From Halopiger aswanensis (lineage in GTDB: Archaea > Halobacteriota > Halobacteria > Halobacteriales > Natrialbaceae), in the NCBI RefSeq assembly GCF_003610195.1, contig NZ_RAPO01000004.1:517760-581759 (forward strand): a stretch of DNA of 64,000 nucleotides. The letters run 5' to 3'. This document shows positions 1 to 8,239 of this stretch, piece by piece. The translations under genes were made by a program, and so were the position numbers. Positions within the stretch are counted from its first letter, which is position 1. The number at the start of each line of letters is the position of its first letter. A model generated the notes under the pieces. The model had not been told where the DNA came from and did no database searches. It saw only the letters and a program-made list of their open reading frames with translations.

Positions 1-130
1 GAGAAATTGATCGGCTTGAATCGAAATTTCGGCGATAATAGTCATGGGGTGGATAGGCGTCACTAGGTAATAGACGCTCCTCACTCGCTCAGATCGATCA
101 CTTCGCGTTCGTGCTCGGTCACCTCACTGA

Positions 131-139
131 TATTTTATC
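131..139 (+). promoter_or_regulatory. TATA-like box before the cupin gene
   Basis: An AT-rich stretch (TATTTTATC) is centred about 30 nt upstream of the ATG at 165. That spacing is expected for a haloarchaeal leaderless transcript. It is the reason the ATG at 165 is preferred over the upstream in-frame ATG at 111, which lies ahead of the box. Confidence 0.45.
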
Positions 140-164
140 TCGTTGTAAGCCGTCTGTACGTGTG

Positions 165-656
165 ATGAGTGCACATACCACATCCAATCAGAAGTACGAC
201 GTCGATCTCGGTAAACTGGGGGCGAAACTGGAGATCGCTCGGACTGAAAACGAGGCGGACGTCGCCATCGTCGAACATACGCTTCCGCCGCACACGCTCG
301 CCGCCCCACTCCACCGACACAGTCGCGAAGACGAGATCTCTTACGTACTGGAAGGTGAGATGACCGTGCTTGCTGGCGACGAAATCTGGACCGTCCCTGC
401 GGACGAAGCTACCGTCAAGGGCCGAAACGTCTGGCACACCTTCTGGAACGCAACCGACGAACCGCTCCGGTTCCTCGAGATCATCGCACCCGGCGAGTTC
501 TCCGAGTTCTTTGCAGAGATCGCACGCGTTTACCCGGTCGACCCCACGGACGAGGAGGCGCTCGCTCGCTTCGAAGAGATTTGCGAGCGGTACGGCTTCG
601 AGGCCGACTTGGAAAGCGTTCCGACGCTCTGCGAGGAGCACGGACTCCAGATATAG
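165..656 (+). CDS. Single-domain cupin protein
   Basis: This small cupin of 163 residues probably binds a metal. The first cupin motif is visible around residues 47-63, with a histidine pair (LHRHSREDE) followed by a Glu and then YVLEG. The second motif follows with GRNVWHTFWN. The C-terminal 50 residues are acidic and helical. Such cupins in haloarchaea are usually annotated only by fold, so no substrate can be named. The gene stands alone, 270 bp before a methyltransferase on the same strand. An upstream in-frame ATG at 111 would add 18 residues unlike the rest of the protein, and the TATA-like box between the two ATGs argues against it. Confidence 0.8.
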   Translation: MSAHTTSNQKYDVDLGKLGAKLEIARTENEADVAIVEHTLPPHTLAAPLHRHSREDEISYVLEGEMTVLAGDEIWTVPADEATVKGRNVWHTFWNATDEPLRFLEIIAPGEFSEFFAEIARVYPVDPTDEEALARFEEICERYGFEADLESVPTLCEEHGLQI

Positions 657-925
657 AGAGACTATCGACCCAGCCTCAAGGACTCTTCTTGTATCTCACC
701 CCTATTTTTGACCGAGTCAGGAAGTAAGGGATGGCCGACACAGATCAGTGCGTCGCTCAACGGGTGAGAGAAACATATAGCCATTTAGTGACAGAGAATC
801 GGTTATCCATCTGTTTGCAACCGGTGACTCGCTATCATCGGCTGCAATTAGGTCGTGTACTGGGGGAATTGCACTAGATACCTATGTCTCGATTCGTCCC
901 GTCCCAGTACGTAGGACGACTAACT

Positions 926-2014
926 ATGACAACAGGGACTCGTACGCCAGCAGAATCGATTGATGAAGAGAAACTAGATGAACTCGTCGGAACGACCGTA
1001 AACGACCTCGGCGGTGCGGTCCAAGCTGCGCTAGCCGAGATCGGCGACCGGCTCGGTCTCTATAGAGCAATTGCCGACGCCGGCCCGCTCACGTCCGTCG
1101 AACTGGCCGAACGGACCGATACTGCGGAACGCTACGTCCGCGAGTGGTTGCGCGCACAAGCCGCTGGCGGGTACGTGACTTATGATCCCGAGACTGAACG
1201 CTACAGCCTCTCTCCAGAACAGAGGGCCGTGTTAGCTGATGAGGATAGTCCGGCGTTTATGCTAGGCGGCTTCCAGGGGATGAACACCGTCCTTGCCGAC
1301 GTGCAAGACGACATCGAAGCGGCATTTCGGACGGGCGATGGTGTGGGATGGCACGAGCATCATCCAGAACTGTTTCCAGCCACGGAGCGGTTCTTCAAAC
1401 CCGGCTACGCGGCCAGTCTGGTAAGTGAGTGGCTTCCATCACTGGAGGGAGTAGATACAAAGCTGAAAAACGGCGCACGCGTGGCCGACGTCGGCTGTGG
1501 CTACGGCGCAACGACGATCCTCATGGCCGAGGGGTATCCGGACTCGACGTTCGTCGGCATCGATTATCACGACCACTCGATAGAGATGGCGCGCGAGCGC
1601 GCCAATGAGGCCGGTGTCGGCGACCGCGTTGACTTCGAAGTGGCGACAGCTGAGGAGTACAACGGAACGAAATACGACCTGGTAACCATATTCGACGCCT
1701 TCCATGACATGGGTGATCCCGTCAGCGTAGCGGCGCACGTTCGGGAGACGCTCTCCGACGATGGGACGTTGATGTTGATCGAACCGTACGCCAACGATCG
1801 AGTCGAGAACAATCTAAATCCGGTTGGGCGAGTATTCTACGGCTTCTCGACGATGTTCTGTACGCCGAACTCGCTCGATCAGGGCGGAAATCCTGCACTC
1901 GGTGCACAAGCGGGCGAGGAACGGCTGCGCGAGGTGGTTACCGAAGGTGGTTTCACCCGATTCCGGCGGGCGGCTGAAACACCGTTCAATCTGGTACTCG
2001 AAGTCAGGCCGTGA
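926..2014 (+). CDS. SAM-dependent methyltransferase with N-terminal winged helix
   Basis: This is a class I methyltransferase of 362 residues. The N-terminal part (about residues 25-80) contains a helix-turn-helix-like stretch (ELAERTDTAERYVREWLRA). This is the dimerisation/winged-helix type seen in O-methyltransferases and related regulators. The SAM-binding motif I, VADVGCGYGATT, lies near residue 187, with an acidic residue at the end of the next strand (VGIDYHDHS). The post-motif segment LVTIFDAFHDMGDP is typical of the Rossmann methyltransferase core. An in-frame ATG at 884 exists, but the ATG at 926 begins the acidic conserved-looking N terminus. The gene is followed 139 bp downstream by a FAD-dependent oxidoreductase on the same strand, so the two may act on one small molecule. 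The substrate is unknown. Confidence 0.85.
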   Translation: MTTGTRTPAESIDEEKLDELVGTTVNDLGGAVQAALAEIGDRLGLYRAIADAGPLTSVELAERTDTAERYVREWLRAQAAGGYVTYDPETERYSLSPEQRAVLADEDSPAFMLGGFQGMNTVLADVQDDIEAAFRTGDGVGWHEHHPELFPATERFFKPGYAASLVSEWLPSLEGVDTKLKNGARVADVGCGYGATTILMAEGYPDSTFVGIDYHDHSIEMARERANEAGVGDRVDFEVATAEEYNGTKYDLVTIFDAFHDMGDPVSVAAHVRETLSDDGTLMLIEPYANDRVENNLNPVGRVFYGFSTMFCTPNSLDQGGNPALGAQAGEERLREVVTEGGFTRFRRAAETPFNLVLEVRP

Positions 2015-2153
2015 TGGTATCCCCGCCTTCTGAACGAGCGGTCGGGAGAGATCGCCCAAAACCTCGCTCAGTACCCGATCGGTGCGAATGCGAACTCATC
2101 GCGACTCCCGAAAATGGCTGCTCGCGAGGTCAACAGATCCGGGAACAGATATC

Positions 2154-3503
2154 ATGACCTTGGCAACGGTACCACGTTACAACAGTAACCAATCGGGAAA
2201 GAGGCGGGGTAACGCGGTGGTGAGTGGAGCGAGTATGGCCGGGCTACTCGCAGCTCGCATTTTAGCTGATAGATTTAGCGAAGTCACGATCATCGAACGA
2301 GATCAACTGCCCACCGAGCCCGTTGTACGCCGAGGAGTACCCCAAGGCGCGCATCCTCACGCACTACTCGAAGCCGGGCGGGCAACGCTGGAAGACCTGT
2401 TCCCCGGGTACGGCGAGGATCTCGTCTCGGCCGGAGGCGTCGCCGTCGATTTCGCCAGCGACGTGAATTTCTACAGTGAAGGTGACTTCCTCGCTCACGG
2501 ACGAACGCCGATGGAGACGTACTCCGCAACCCGACCCTTGATCGAGCAGATTGTCAGACAACGCGTTTCCGATCTCGATGGCGTTCACATTCGCTCGGGT
2601 TGCCAGGTCAACGACTATCTCCTTGACGACACGGCGACGACCGTGGAAGGCGTGGTTATCCGTGACGGTGGTGATCGAGCGGAAATCGCCGCCGACCTGG
2701 TTGTGGATGCCACCGGGCGGACGAGTCGCACGCCGGCGTGGCTCGAAAACCACGGCTACACGCCGCCGGAGCTAGAGGAGGTGCACATCGACGTGGCCTA
2801 CAGCACCGCGTTTATCGAGCGACCTACCGACGACCTCCGCACATTTCTCGTTCCACCGTCCGCACCGCACACGCGCGGCGGCATGGCTGCACCTGTAGAA
2901 GGAAACCGCTGGGTGGTGAGCGTGCATGGCGTCCACGGTGACCACCCCCCAACGGACTCGGATGGATTCGTCGAATTCGCAGCGAGCCTGCTGACCCCTG
3001 AGGTAAAGTATCTCCTCGACGACCATCGACAGGTCTCCTCGGCCATCGAGCAGTATCCGTTTCCGACCAATAGACGGTACCGCTATGCGGACCTTGATCA
3101 GTTCCCCGAAGGATTGATCGTCATCGGAGACGCGATTGCGAGCTTCAACCCGATCTACGGACAGGGCATGTCAGTAGCGGCGCTGGAAGCACTCGTGCTT
3201 CACCACGCGCTGGCTACGGACAGCACTGAGGGCCTCGCGCTTCGGTTTTTCGATCGCGCCGAAGAGGTGATCGACACGGCGTGGCGGTTGGCGGTAGGCA
3301 GTGACTTCGCGTTTCCGCAGACAACCGGCCCAAAACCGCGTGGCACTGACGTCATCCGATGGTATCTTTCCCGGCTGACTCAGAAAGCCCACACCGATAG
3401 CACGCTGTCCAGCGCGTTCTTTCGGGTGCTGACGATGGAACAACCACCGTCCACGCTACTACGTCCGGAAAAAATGTGGCACGTGTTCAAACCGACCGGC
3501 TGA
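2154..3503 (+). CDS. FAD-dependent monooxygenase/oxidoreductase
   Basis: This flavoprotein of about 449 residues resembles the 2-polyprenyl-6-methoxyphenol hydroxylase / halogenase-like group. The N-terminal Rossmann segment VVSGASMAGLLAARI binds the ADP part of FAD and is followed by an acidic strand end (IIERD). A central LVVDATGR motif and the C-terminal FAD-ribityl motif GDAIASFNPIYGQGMS are clear. ATGs exist at 2082 and 2154. The later one is chosen because residues before it are Arg/Ser-rich and unlike a haloarchaeal protein start. It lies just after the methyltransferase in the same direction, which suggests a two-gene modification module, possibly for a quinone or secondary metabolite. 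It could also be an unrelated geranylgeranyl-reductase-like enzyme. Confidence 0.78.
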   Translation: MTLATVPRYNSNQSGKRRGNAVVSGASMAGLLAARILADRFSEVTIIERDQLPTEPVVRRGVPQGAHPHALLEAGRATLEDLFPGYGEDLVSAGGVAVDFASDVNFYSEGDFLAHGRTPMETYSATRPLIEQIVRQRVSDLDGVHIRSGCQVNDYLLDDTATTVEGVVIRDGGDRAEIAADLVVDATGRTSRTPAWLENHGYTPPELEEVHIDVAYSTAFIERPTDDLRTFLVPPSAPHTRGGMAAPVEGNRWVVSVHGVHGDHPPTDSDGFVEFAASLLTPEVKYLLDDHRQVSSAIEQYPFPTNRRYRYADLDQFPEGLIVIGDAIASFNPIYGQGMSVAALEALVLHHALATDSTEGLALRFFDRAEEVIDTAWRLAVGSDFAFPQTTGPKPRGTDVIRWYLSRLTQKAHTDSTLSSAFFRVLTMEQPPSTLLRPEKMWHVFKPTG

Positions 3504-3835
3504 ACTCGCCTGCCATCAGGTAGTGACCGTCACCGGCTAGTGCTTATTCGTGGGCGAGTCACTCTGTTTCAATCCGGTGGATCACCTCGTCATCATAGCT
3601 GGATTACCATTCATAGGTCATGCTATATTCTACCCTCCCAACCACGATAATCCTCCACCGGTAGCCAAACCTGCCTGTCGAATCGGGGTGTCCTCGATGA
3701 GGCGGAATATTCGGTTCACCACCGACCGTATAGAAGTAGTTCCCTCCCTCTTTCTGTCATCTATTCACCGTCGCCGGAGGATTGGATCTGGCGGTACTAC
3801 AGCGGCCCTGGTGGAGAGACTACAAAATAAGGTTG
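3504..3835. other. Intergenic region, no gene supported
   Basis: This is a 332-bp space between convergent genes. A short open frame on the plus strand (3550-3876) has Arg/Pro/Asn-rich composition, no acidic bias, and runs into the oppositely oriented neighbour. I see no clear terminator hairpin. Confidence 0.5.
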
Positions 3836-4162
3836 TTACTCGAGCGAAGTCGAGAAGAGGTTCAGTCGCGAACTGAACATCGACGCGTCTTCGCTGAGCG
3901 TTTCACTGTCATCGACACTAAGCGCCTGTCCGCGAACGAACAGAACCGTCGTTGGTTCTAACGGGCCGCTGTCGCTCTGATTCCGGACGACGTAGCCGTC
4001 GTACTCGTCGGGTTGGGGAATCTCGGGAACGGTCTCTCCCTCGCTGGTCTGAAGCAGTCGCACCGACGTTGCCTGCTCGAGTTGGGAGACGACGTCGAAC
4101 GTTGCGCCGGCTTCGTAATCGTAGGTGAAGAGCAGGACGCGCGCGTCACCATCTTGCACCAT
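3836..4162 (-). CDS. Paralogue of the adjacent Tat-secreted protein, lacking a signal peptide
   Basis: A 108-residue protein of unknown function. It aligns along its whole length with the mature part of the upstream gene. Shared blocks are GATFDVV/GANFDVI, EIPQPDEYDGYVV/EISQPDEWTGHVI, TTVLFVRG/TTFLFVRG and SSRLNLFSTSL/SSDLNLLTTSL. Its ATG overlaps the TAA of the upstream gene by one base (TAATG), so translation is probably coupled. It starts directly in the domain and has no Tat or Sec signal. It may be cytoplasmic, may be exported with its partner, or may be a split product of an ancestral two-domain protein. Confidence 0.72.
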   Translation of the reverse strand: MVQDGDARVLLFTYDYEAGATFDVVSQLEQATSVRLLQTSEGETVPEIPQPDEYDGYVVRNQSDSGPLEPTTVLFVRGQALSVDDSETLSEDASMFSSRLNLFSTSLE

Positions 4163-4671
4163 TATTCTCCGCCTCCGTTCTCAGTGGGAGTCTCGTTCGT
4201 CGTCTGATTCCCCTCGGCTGCCTGATTGTCTCCCGGGCCGCCACCGTCGCCCAGTGACGTAGTGAGAAGGTTCAGGTCGGAACTCAGCACCGATGCCTCC
4301 GGTCCGATCGTTCCGCTGTCGCCGCGGCTGAATCTGTCACCGCGCACGAACAGGAACGTCGTGATCCCTGCTCCCTGGCCGATATCGTACCGGATGACGT
4401 GTCCGGTCCATTCGTCGGGTTGGGAGATCTCCGTCACCGGTTCGTCATCGACTTGCAGGATGTCGACCGTCGTTCCTTGCTGAAGCGGGTCAATGACGTC
4501 GAAGTTCGCTCCGGGGTAGTAACTGTCCGCGAAGACCGCGACCTGCTCTCGCTGGGCCGCGACCGTTGCCGTGCCGAACGCGCCCGTTCCGAGCGTCAGC
4601 GCCCCCGCAGCAAGGGCGCTCTTCGCCACGAACGATCGCCTCGTGTCACCTGTCGTTTCTTGTTCACTCAT
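4162..4671 (-). CDS. Tat-exported haloarchaeal protein of unknown function
   Basis: A 169-residue protein with a twin-arginine signal peptide: TRRSFVAKSALAAGALTLG, followed by a likely cleavage region near AAQ at about residue 39. The mature domain (about residues 42-135) is mostly beta-like with conserved Asp/Pro turns. A Gly/Asn/Thr/Glu-rich acidic tail follows, typical of a flexible cell-surface linker. It is the first gene of a two-gene unit with its signal-less paralogue. I do not recognise the family. A cell-surface or extracellular role is inferred from the signal alone. Confidence 0.78.
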   Translation of the reverse strand: MSEQETTGDTRRSFVAKSALAAGALTLGTGAFGTATVAAQREQVAVFADSYYPGANFDVIDPLQQGTTVDILQVDDEPVTEISQPDEWTGHVIRYDIGQGAGITTFLFVRGDRFSRGDSGTIGPEASVLSSDLNLLTTSLGDGGGPGDNQAAEGNQTTNETPTENGGGE

Positions 4672-5025
4672 GCTCCCCTCATTTCGGTATCATGAATCGG
4701 CAACCCGCTGCTGCCGCCTCACAATCGCATCTGTGTGCTTATGCCAGAGGTCGCTACCTCGCAGCGAGAGGAGATACGAGCGGGAGGGTTAGATAGGCAC
4801 CCTCTGGCAATCGAGCATCCACTGACCACCTCACAGCCACTAAATATCGGTCAGTCTTTGCTCCAAGAAGTCCGAATCTATAGATAACGGAGTAGATAGG
4901 AACGACACCTTTTGGAACTCCGAATCAGTCAGGAGAATGCTTTTCCGAGCAAGTGAACGACTAGAGGTGGGACAGATTCCAGAACGCACGAGGTCGACAA
5001 GCAATAAAACCGCTCGGCCGGTCCG
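4672..5025. other. Intergenic region upstream of the Tat-protein pair
   Basis: This 354-bp gap lies between the start of the Tat-exported gene and the stop of the acyl-CoA synthetase gene, both on the minus strand. It must hold the promoter of the Tat pair, but I could not identify a convincing TATA box, repeat or RNA. Confidence 0.5.
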
Positions 5026-7041
5026 TTACCGCGCGTTTTCGATTTCTTCTAATGCTTCTGGATTCTCAATAGAGGAGAGATCACCAAAGTCTTCGCCGGT
5101 GTAAGTTGCCTCAACCGCTCGACGGATGATTTTCCCGGATTGAGTCTTGGGAAATTCGTCAACGAACAGTACTTCCCGGGGACGGAACGGTTTGCCGTGT
5201 GCTTCGCCGACGAGTTCACGGATTTCTTCCCGGAGTTCGTCGCTTTCTTTGATACCGCCCTCAACAACGACATAGAGGACGACAGCAGTACCGGTGGTGT
5301 CATCGGGGACGCCGACAGCAGCTGCCTGGTTGACGACCTCATGTTCTATGGCAGCACCTTCGACTTCCGCAGGACCGACTTTCCGGCCAGCTACGTTCAG
5401 CGCATCGTCAGCCCGACCATGGAGGAACCAAAATCCATCTTCATCCTTTTGAGCCCAGTCGCCGTGATCCCACAAGTCATCCCACGTGCTCCAATACTCG
5501 TCGAGGTAACGTTCATCGCCACTCCACAGCGACTTGGTCATCGACGGACACGAATCTCGAGCCACCAAGTATCCACGCTTGTTATCCTCTTTGACGGAGT
5601 TCCCCTCGCTATCGACGATGTCAATGTCCATTCCGAGACCGGGACCACCGAGCGTGCAGGGTTTAAGGGACTGAATGGGCATCGGCATGAGGAAACAGCC
5701 GCATATTTCGGTACCACCGGAGATGTTAATGATGGGCGTCTCACCGTTTCCGACGTTCTCGTAGAACCACTGCCACGATTCGGGGTCCCACGGCTCACCA
5801 GTTGAGCCTAACAGTCTGAGACTGGAGAGGTCGTGTCCCTCGAGCCACTCATCGCCTTGCTTGCGGAGCGCCCGGATGGCAGTGGGGGAGATGCCGAACT
5901 GGGTGAGTTTATGCCGGTCGATCATCTCCCAAAAGCGGTCGGGGTCAGGGTAGTCCGGAGCACCCTCGTACATGAAAACGGTGCCACCGAACGTGTGGTT
6001 GCCGATGAGCGTCCACGGCCCCATCATCCAGCCGATGTCGCTGACCCAGAAAAAGCGATCGCCGGGTTTGAGGTCGAACCCGAAGTGTAGTTCTTTCGCA
6101 CACTGTATCTGGGCACCGGCATGGGTATGGACGATACCCTTGGGCTTGCCCGTCGTGCCCGACGAGTACAGCAACATCGACTCCTGATCACTGGGCAGTT
6201 CTTTGGTGTCATACTCGTCGCTTTGCGATTCGACGGCGTCGACCCACCACTCATCGCGACCCTCAGTCATCGGTGCGGTGACGTCGCCGCTCTCCTCGCT
6301 GGCCCCCAGCCGCTCGTAGACAATGACGGATTCGACGTTTGTGTCGGCCTCCTCGATCGCCTTGTCGGCAGTCCCTTTGAGCGTCACCGGATCACCGCGG
6401 CGGCGGAAACCGTCACCGGTAAACAGCACTGAACACGCTGGATCCTCGAGGCGGGTCGCAGTCGCGTCGACACCGAAGCCTGAAAAAATCGGAACGGCAA
6501 CCGCTCCGATCTTGAAGCAGCCGTAGAGAATCGAGATGACTTCCGGCACCATCGGCATGTAGAGCCCGACGGTGTCGCCCGTTTCGACGCCGCGCTCCGC
6601 CAACGCGTTCGCCACCTGATTGGCCTGCCGATGAAGTTCGTGGAAGGTGACTTCCCGGATCTCGCCGTCTTCACCCTCCCAGATGCAGGCGACCTTGTTC
6701 CGACGCTCGTTATCAATTGCGGCATGGCGGTCAAGGGCGTTGTGCGCGATGTTGATGGTTCCTTCGGGGAACCAATCGGTGAACTGTGGGCCCGCTGTAT
6801 CGTCTCGAACTTTGGCATACTCCTCGTAAAACTCGATATCGAGGTACTCAACTAACTCGTCCCAGAACCACTCGACGCCGGACTCCTCGACGCCCTCGAT
6901 CTCGGTCGTCGTTCGTTCAATAAGCTCATCGTAGTCGGCGATGTCGTACGTCTGCATGAACTCCCAGACGTTCGTCGACTCGACGAACTCCTGACTCGGT
7001 TCGTGAACTATCCCGTCAATATCGACCGTCGTATCTGTCAT
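5026..7041 (-). CDS. Acetyl/acetoacetyl-CoA synthetase-like AMP-forming acyl-CoA ligase
   Basis: This is a 671-residue member of the ANL superfamily and of the large acetyl-CoA synthetase subgroup, judged by length and by the N-terminal WFPEGTINIAHNALDRH segment. The AMP-binding P-loop YSSGTTGKPKGIVHTH is near residue 293. ISGGTEICG (A5-like) follows further on. The C-terminal lid carries FPKTQSGKIIRR, whose Lys is the adenylation residue. It activates a carboxylic acid to its CoA thioester with ATP. Its neighbours (3-hydroxybutyrate-dehydrogenase-like SDR, symporter, thiolase) make acetoacetate, acetate or another short acid the likely substrate; this is inference. A decayed copy of its C terminus lies at about 26590-26737. 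Confidence 0.88.
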   Translation of the reverse strand: MTDTTVDIDGIVHEPSQEFVESTNVWEFMQTYDIADYDELIERTTTEIEGVEESGVEWFWDELVEYLDIEFYEEYAKVRDDTAGPQFTDWFPEGTINIAHNALDRHAAIDNERRNKVACIWEGEDGEIREVTFHELHRQANQVANALAERGVETGDTVGLYMPMVPEVISILYGCFKIGAVAVPIFSGFGVDATATRLEDPACSVLFTGDGFRRRGDPVTLKGTADKAIEEADTNVESVIVYERLGASEESGDVTAPMTEGRDEWWVDAVESQSDEYDTKELPSDQESMLLYSSGTTGKPKGIVHTHAGAQIQCAKELHFGFDLKPGDRFFWVSDIGWMMGPWTLIGNHTFGGTVFMYEGAPDYPDPDRFWEMIDRHKLTQFGISPTAIRALRKQGDEWLEGHDLSSLRLLGSTGEPWDPESWQWFYENVGNGETPIINISGGTEICGCFLMPMPIQSLKPCTLGGPGLGMDIDIVDSEGNSVKEDNKRGYLVARDSCPSMTKSLWSGDERYLDEYWSTWDDLWDHGDWAQKDEDGFWFLHGRADDALNVAGRKVGPAEVEGAAIEHEVVNQAAAVGVPDDTTGTAVVLYVVVEGGIKESDELREEIRELVGEAHGKPFRPREVLFVDEFPKTQSGKIIRRAVEATYTGEDFGDLSSIENPEALEEIENAR

Positions 7042-7079
7042 TGGCTGGTGATCGTATGATTATCGGTTGGCTATCGGTA

Positions 7080-7931
7080 CTACTCGTAGGTGTGGGTGTA
7101 CCCACCATCCCACAGCAGGTCGTTACCGTTGAGGTGGCGAGCGTTTTCCGAGAACCCGAAGGCGAAAAGATTTCCAACTTCGACGGGTTCCATCATCTCC
7201 TTCGTTCGGGCCTGACCGAGCATCACGTCCTCGACAACCTCGCGTTCAGTGATGCCGCGACTCTCGGCTGAATCCTCGATCTGGTTCATGACAAGCGGCG
7301 TCTTTACGTAGCCGGTGCTAATCGAGAACGAGCGGTTTTCACCCTCGCCTTCGGCGGCGATCGACCGCGTGAGTCCCCGGATCCCGAACTTCATCATGTT
7401 ATACGCGACCTTATCGCGAGTAACGTAGTGGCCGTGAACCGACGCCATATTCCCAACGACACCGCCGCCGGTCTCCCGCATACGGGGCAGACAGAGCTTC
7501 GACAGATAAAGCGGCGCGCGGAGCATCACCTGGTGCATCATATCGTAGGTATCCATCGGGAAGTCCCCGATGGAGTCGATGTGTTGCATCCCCGCTATGT
7601 TCGCGAGGAACCGGATATCTCCCAATTGGGCCGCCTCCTCGACGACCGCGTCCATCTCATCGTCGTCGGTGAGGTCACCCGGAAGTGCGTGGATCTCTCC
7701 CTCGACAGCTACCTCCTCAGCCTTCTCGAGCGTTCCGTCAAGGCCGGCCTCGTCGACGTCGGTCGCGACAGTTGTGAGTCCGTTTTCGGCCAGTACGATG
7801 GCGGTCGCGCGGCCGATCCCCGACGCTGCGCCCGTGACGATAGCGACGTTGTCGGCGGTAAAGCGATCGTCCTCGATCTGCATGATGTCCGACCGCTTCA
7901 GCTCGGCCGGCTCCACACTGTCTTCTGACAT
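7080..7931 (-). CDS. SDR-family dehydrogenase, 3-hydroxybutyrate dehydrogenase-like
   Basis: A short-chain dehydrogenase of 283 residues. The cofactor motif TGAASGIG follows the first strand (VAIVTG), with an Asp after strand 2 (VATDVDEAG) that favours NAD. The LANIAGMQH segment corresponds to the NAG motif, and the catalytic YNMMK (YxxxK) is present with a preceding MASVHG serine. The C-terminal SENARHLNGNDLLWDGGYT is the usual SDR end. 3-Hydroxybutyrate dehydrogenase is the best guess because an acyl-CoA ligase, symporter and thiolase surround it. The start is the ATG at 7931. A TTG nine bases upstream is also in frame, and a further ATG at 7883 is possible. Confidence 0.82.
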   Translation of the reverse strand: MSEDSVEPAELKRSDIMQIEDDRFTADNVAIVTGAASGIGRATAIVLAENGLTTVATDVDEAGLDGTLEKAEEVAVEGEIHALPGDLTDDDEMDAVVEEAAQLGDIRFLANIAGMQHIDSIGDFPMDTYDMMHQVMLRAPLYLSKLCLPRMRETGGGVVGNMASVHGHYVTRDKVAYNMMKFGIRGLTRSIAAEGEGENRSFSISTGYVKTPLVMNQIEDSAESRGITEREVVEDVMLGQARTKEMMEPVEVGNLFAFGFSENARHLNGNDLLWDGGYTHTYE

Positions 7932-8147
7932 CGCCCGCAACTACTTCATCTATCAGGATATATCTTATTATATGAATACTGGTAGCTATTCCAGTTTCGA
8001 ACCATACATTTCAGTAACGGCCATAAAATGCTCCTAGATGGTTTCTTACCGGCTTCTTCAAACTCAACAGTCAGAATTACATATATGTAATTTTATTTTT
8101 TGCCAATATTGTATGTCTGGGTATCAATATTCATCCGAGGCCTGTCG

Positions 8148-8225
8148 TCAAATCTTCAGGAAGACGACGATCAGGTTGATCAACACCATCGCGACGAACC
8201 CGACCAACCAAAGTGGTATTTCCAT
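8148..8225 (-). CDS. 25-residue single-TM symporter-associated peptide
   Basis: This tiny gene has an almost ideal Shine-Dalgarno sequence: GGAGGTGAT lies 5 nt before its ATG, and the SD begins immediately after the TAA of the sodium:solute symporter gene. The peptide starts MEIPLWLVGFVAMVLI and ends NLIVVFLKI. This is one hydrophobic helix with a few polar end residues and a C-terminal Lys-Ile. Small one-helix partners are known next to several symporter families (for example the NSS-associated MetS small subunit and the so-called symporter small accessory proteins). The position directly behind the symporter suggests the same role here. Expression is inferred from the SD and coupling. Confidence 0.72.
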   Translation of the reverse strand: MEIPLWLVGFVAMVLINLIVVFLKI

Positions 8226-8239
8226 CCGGTATCACCTCC

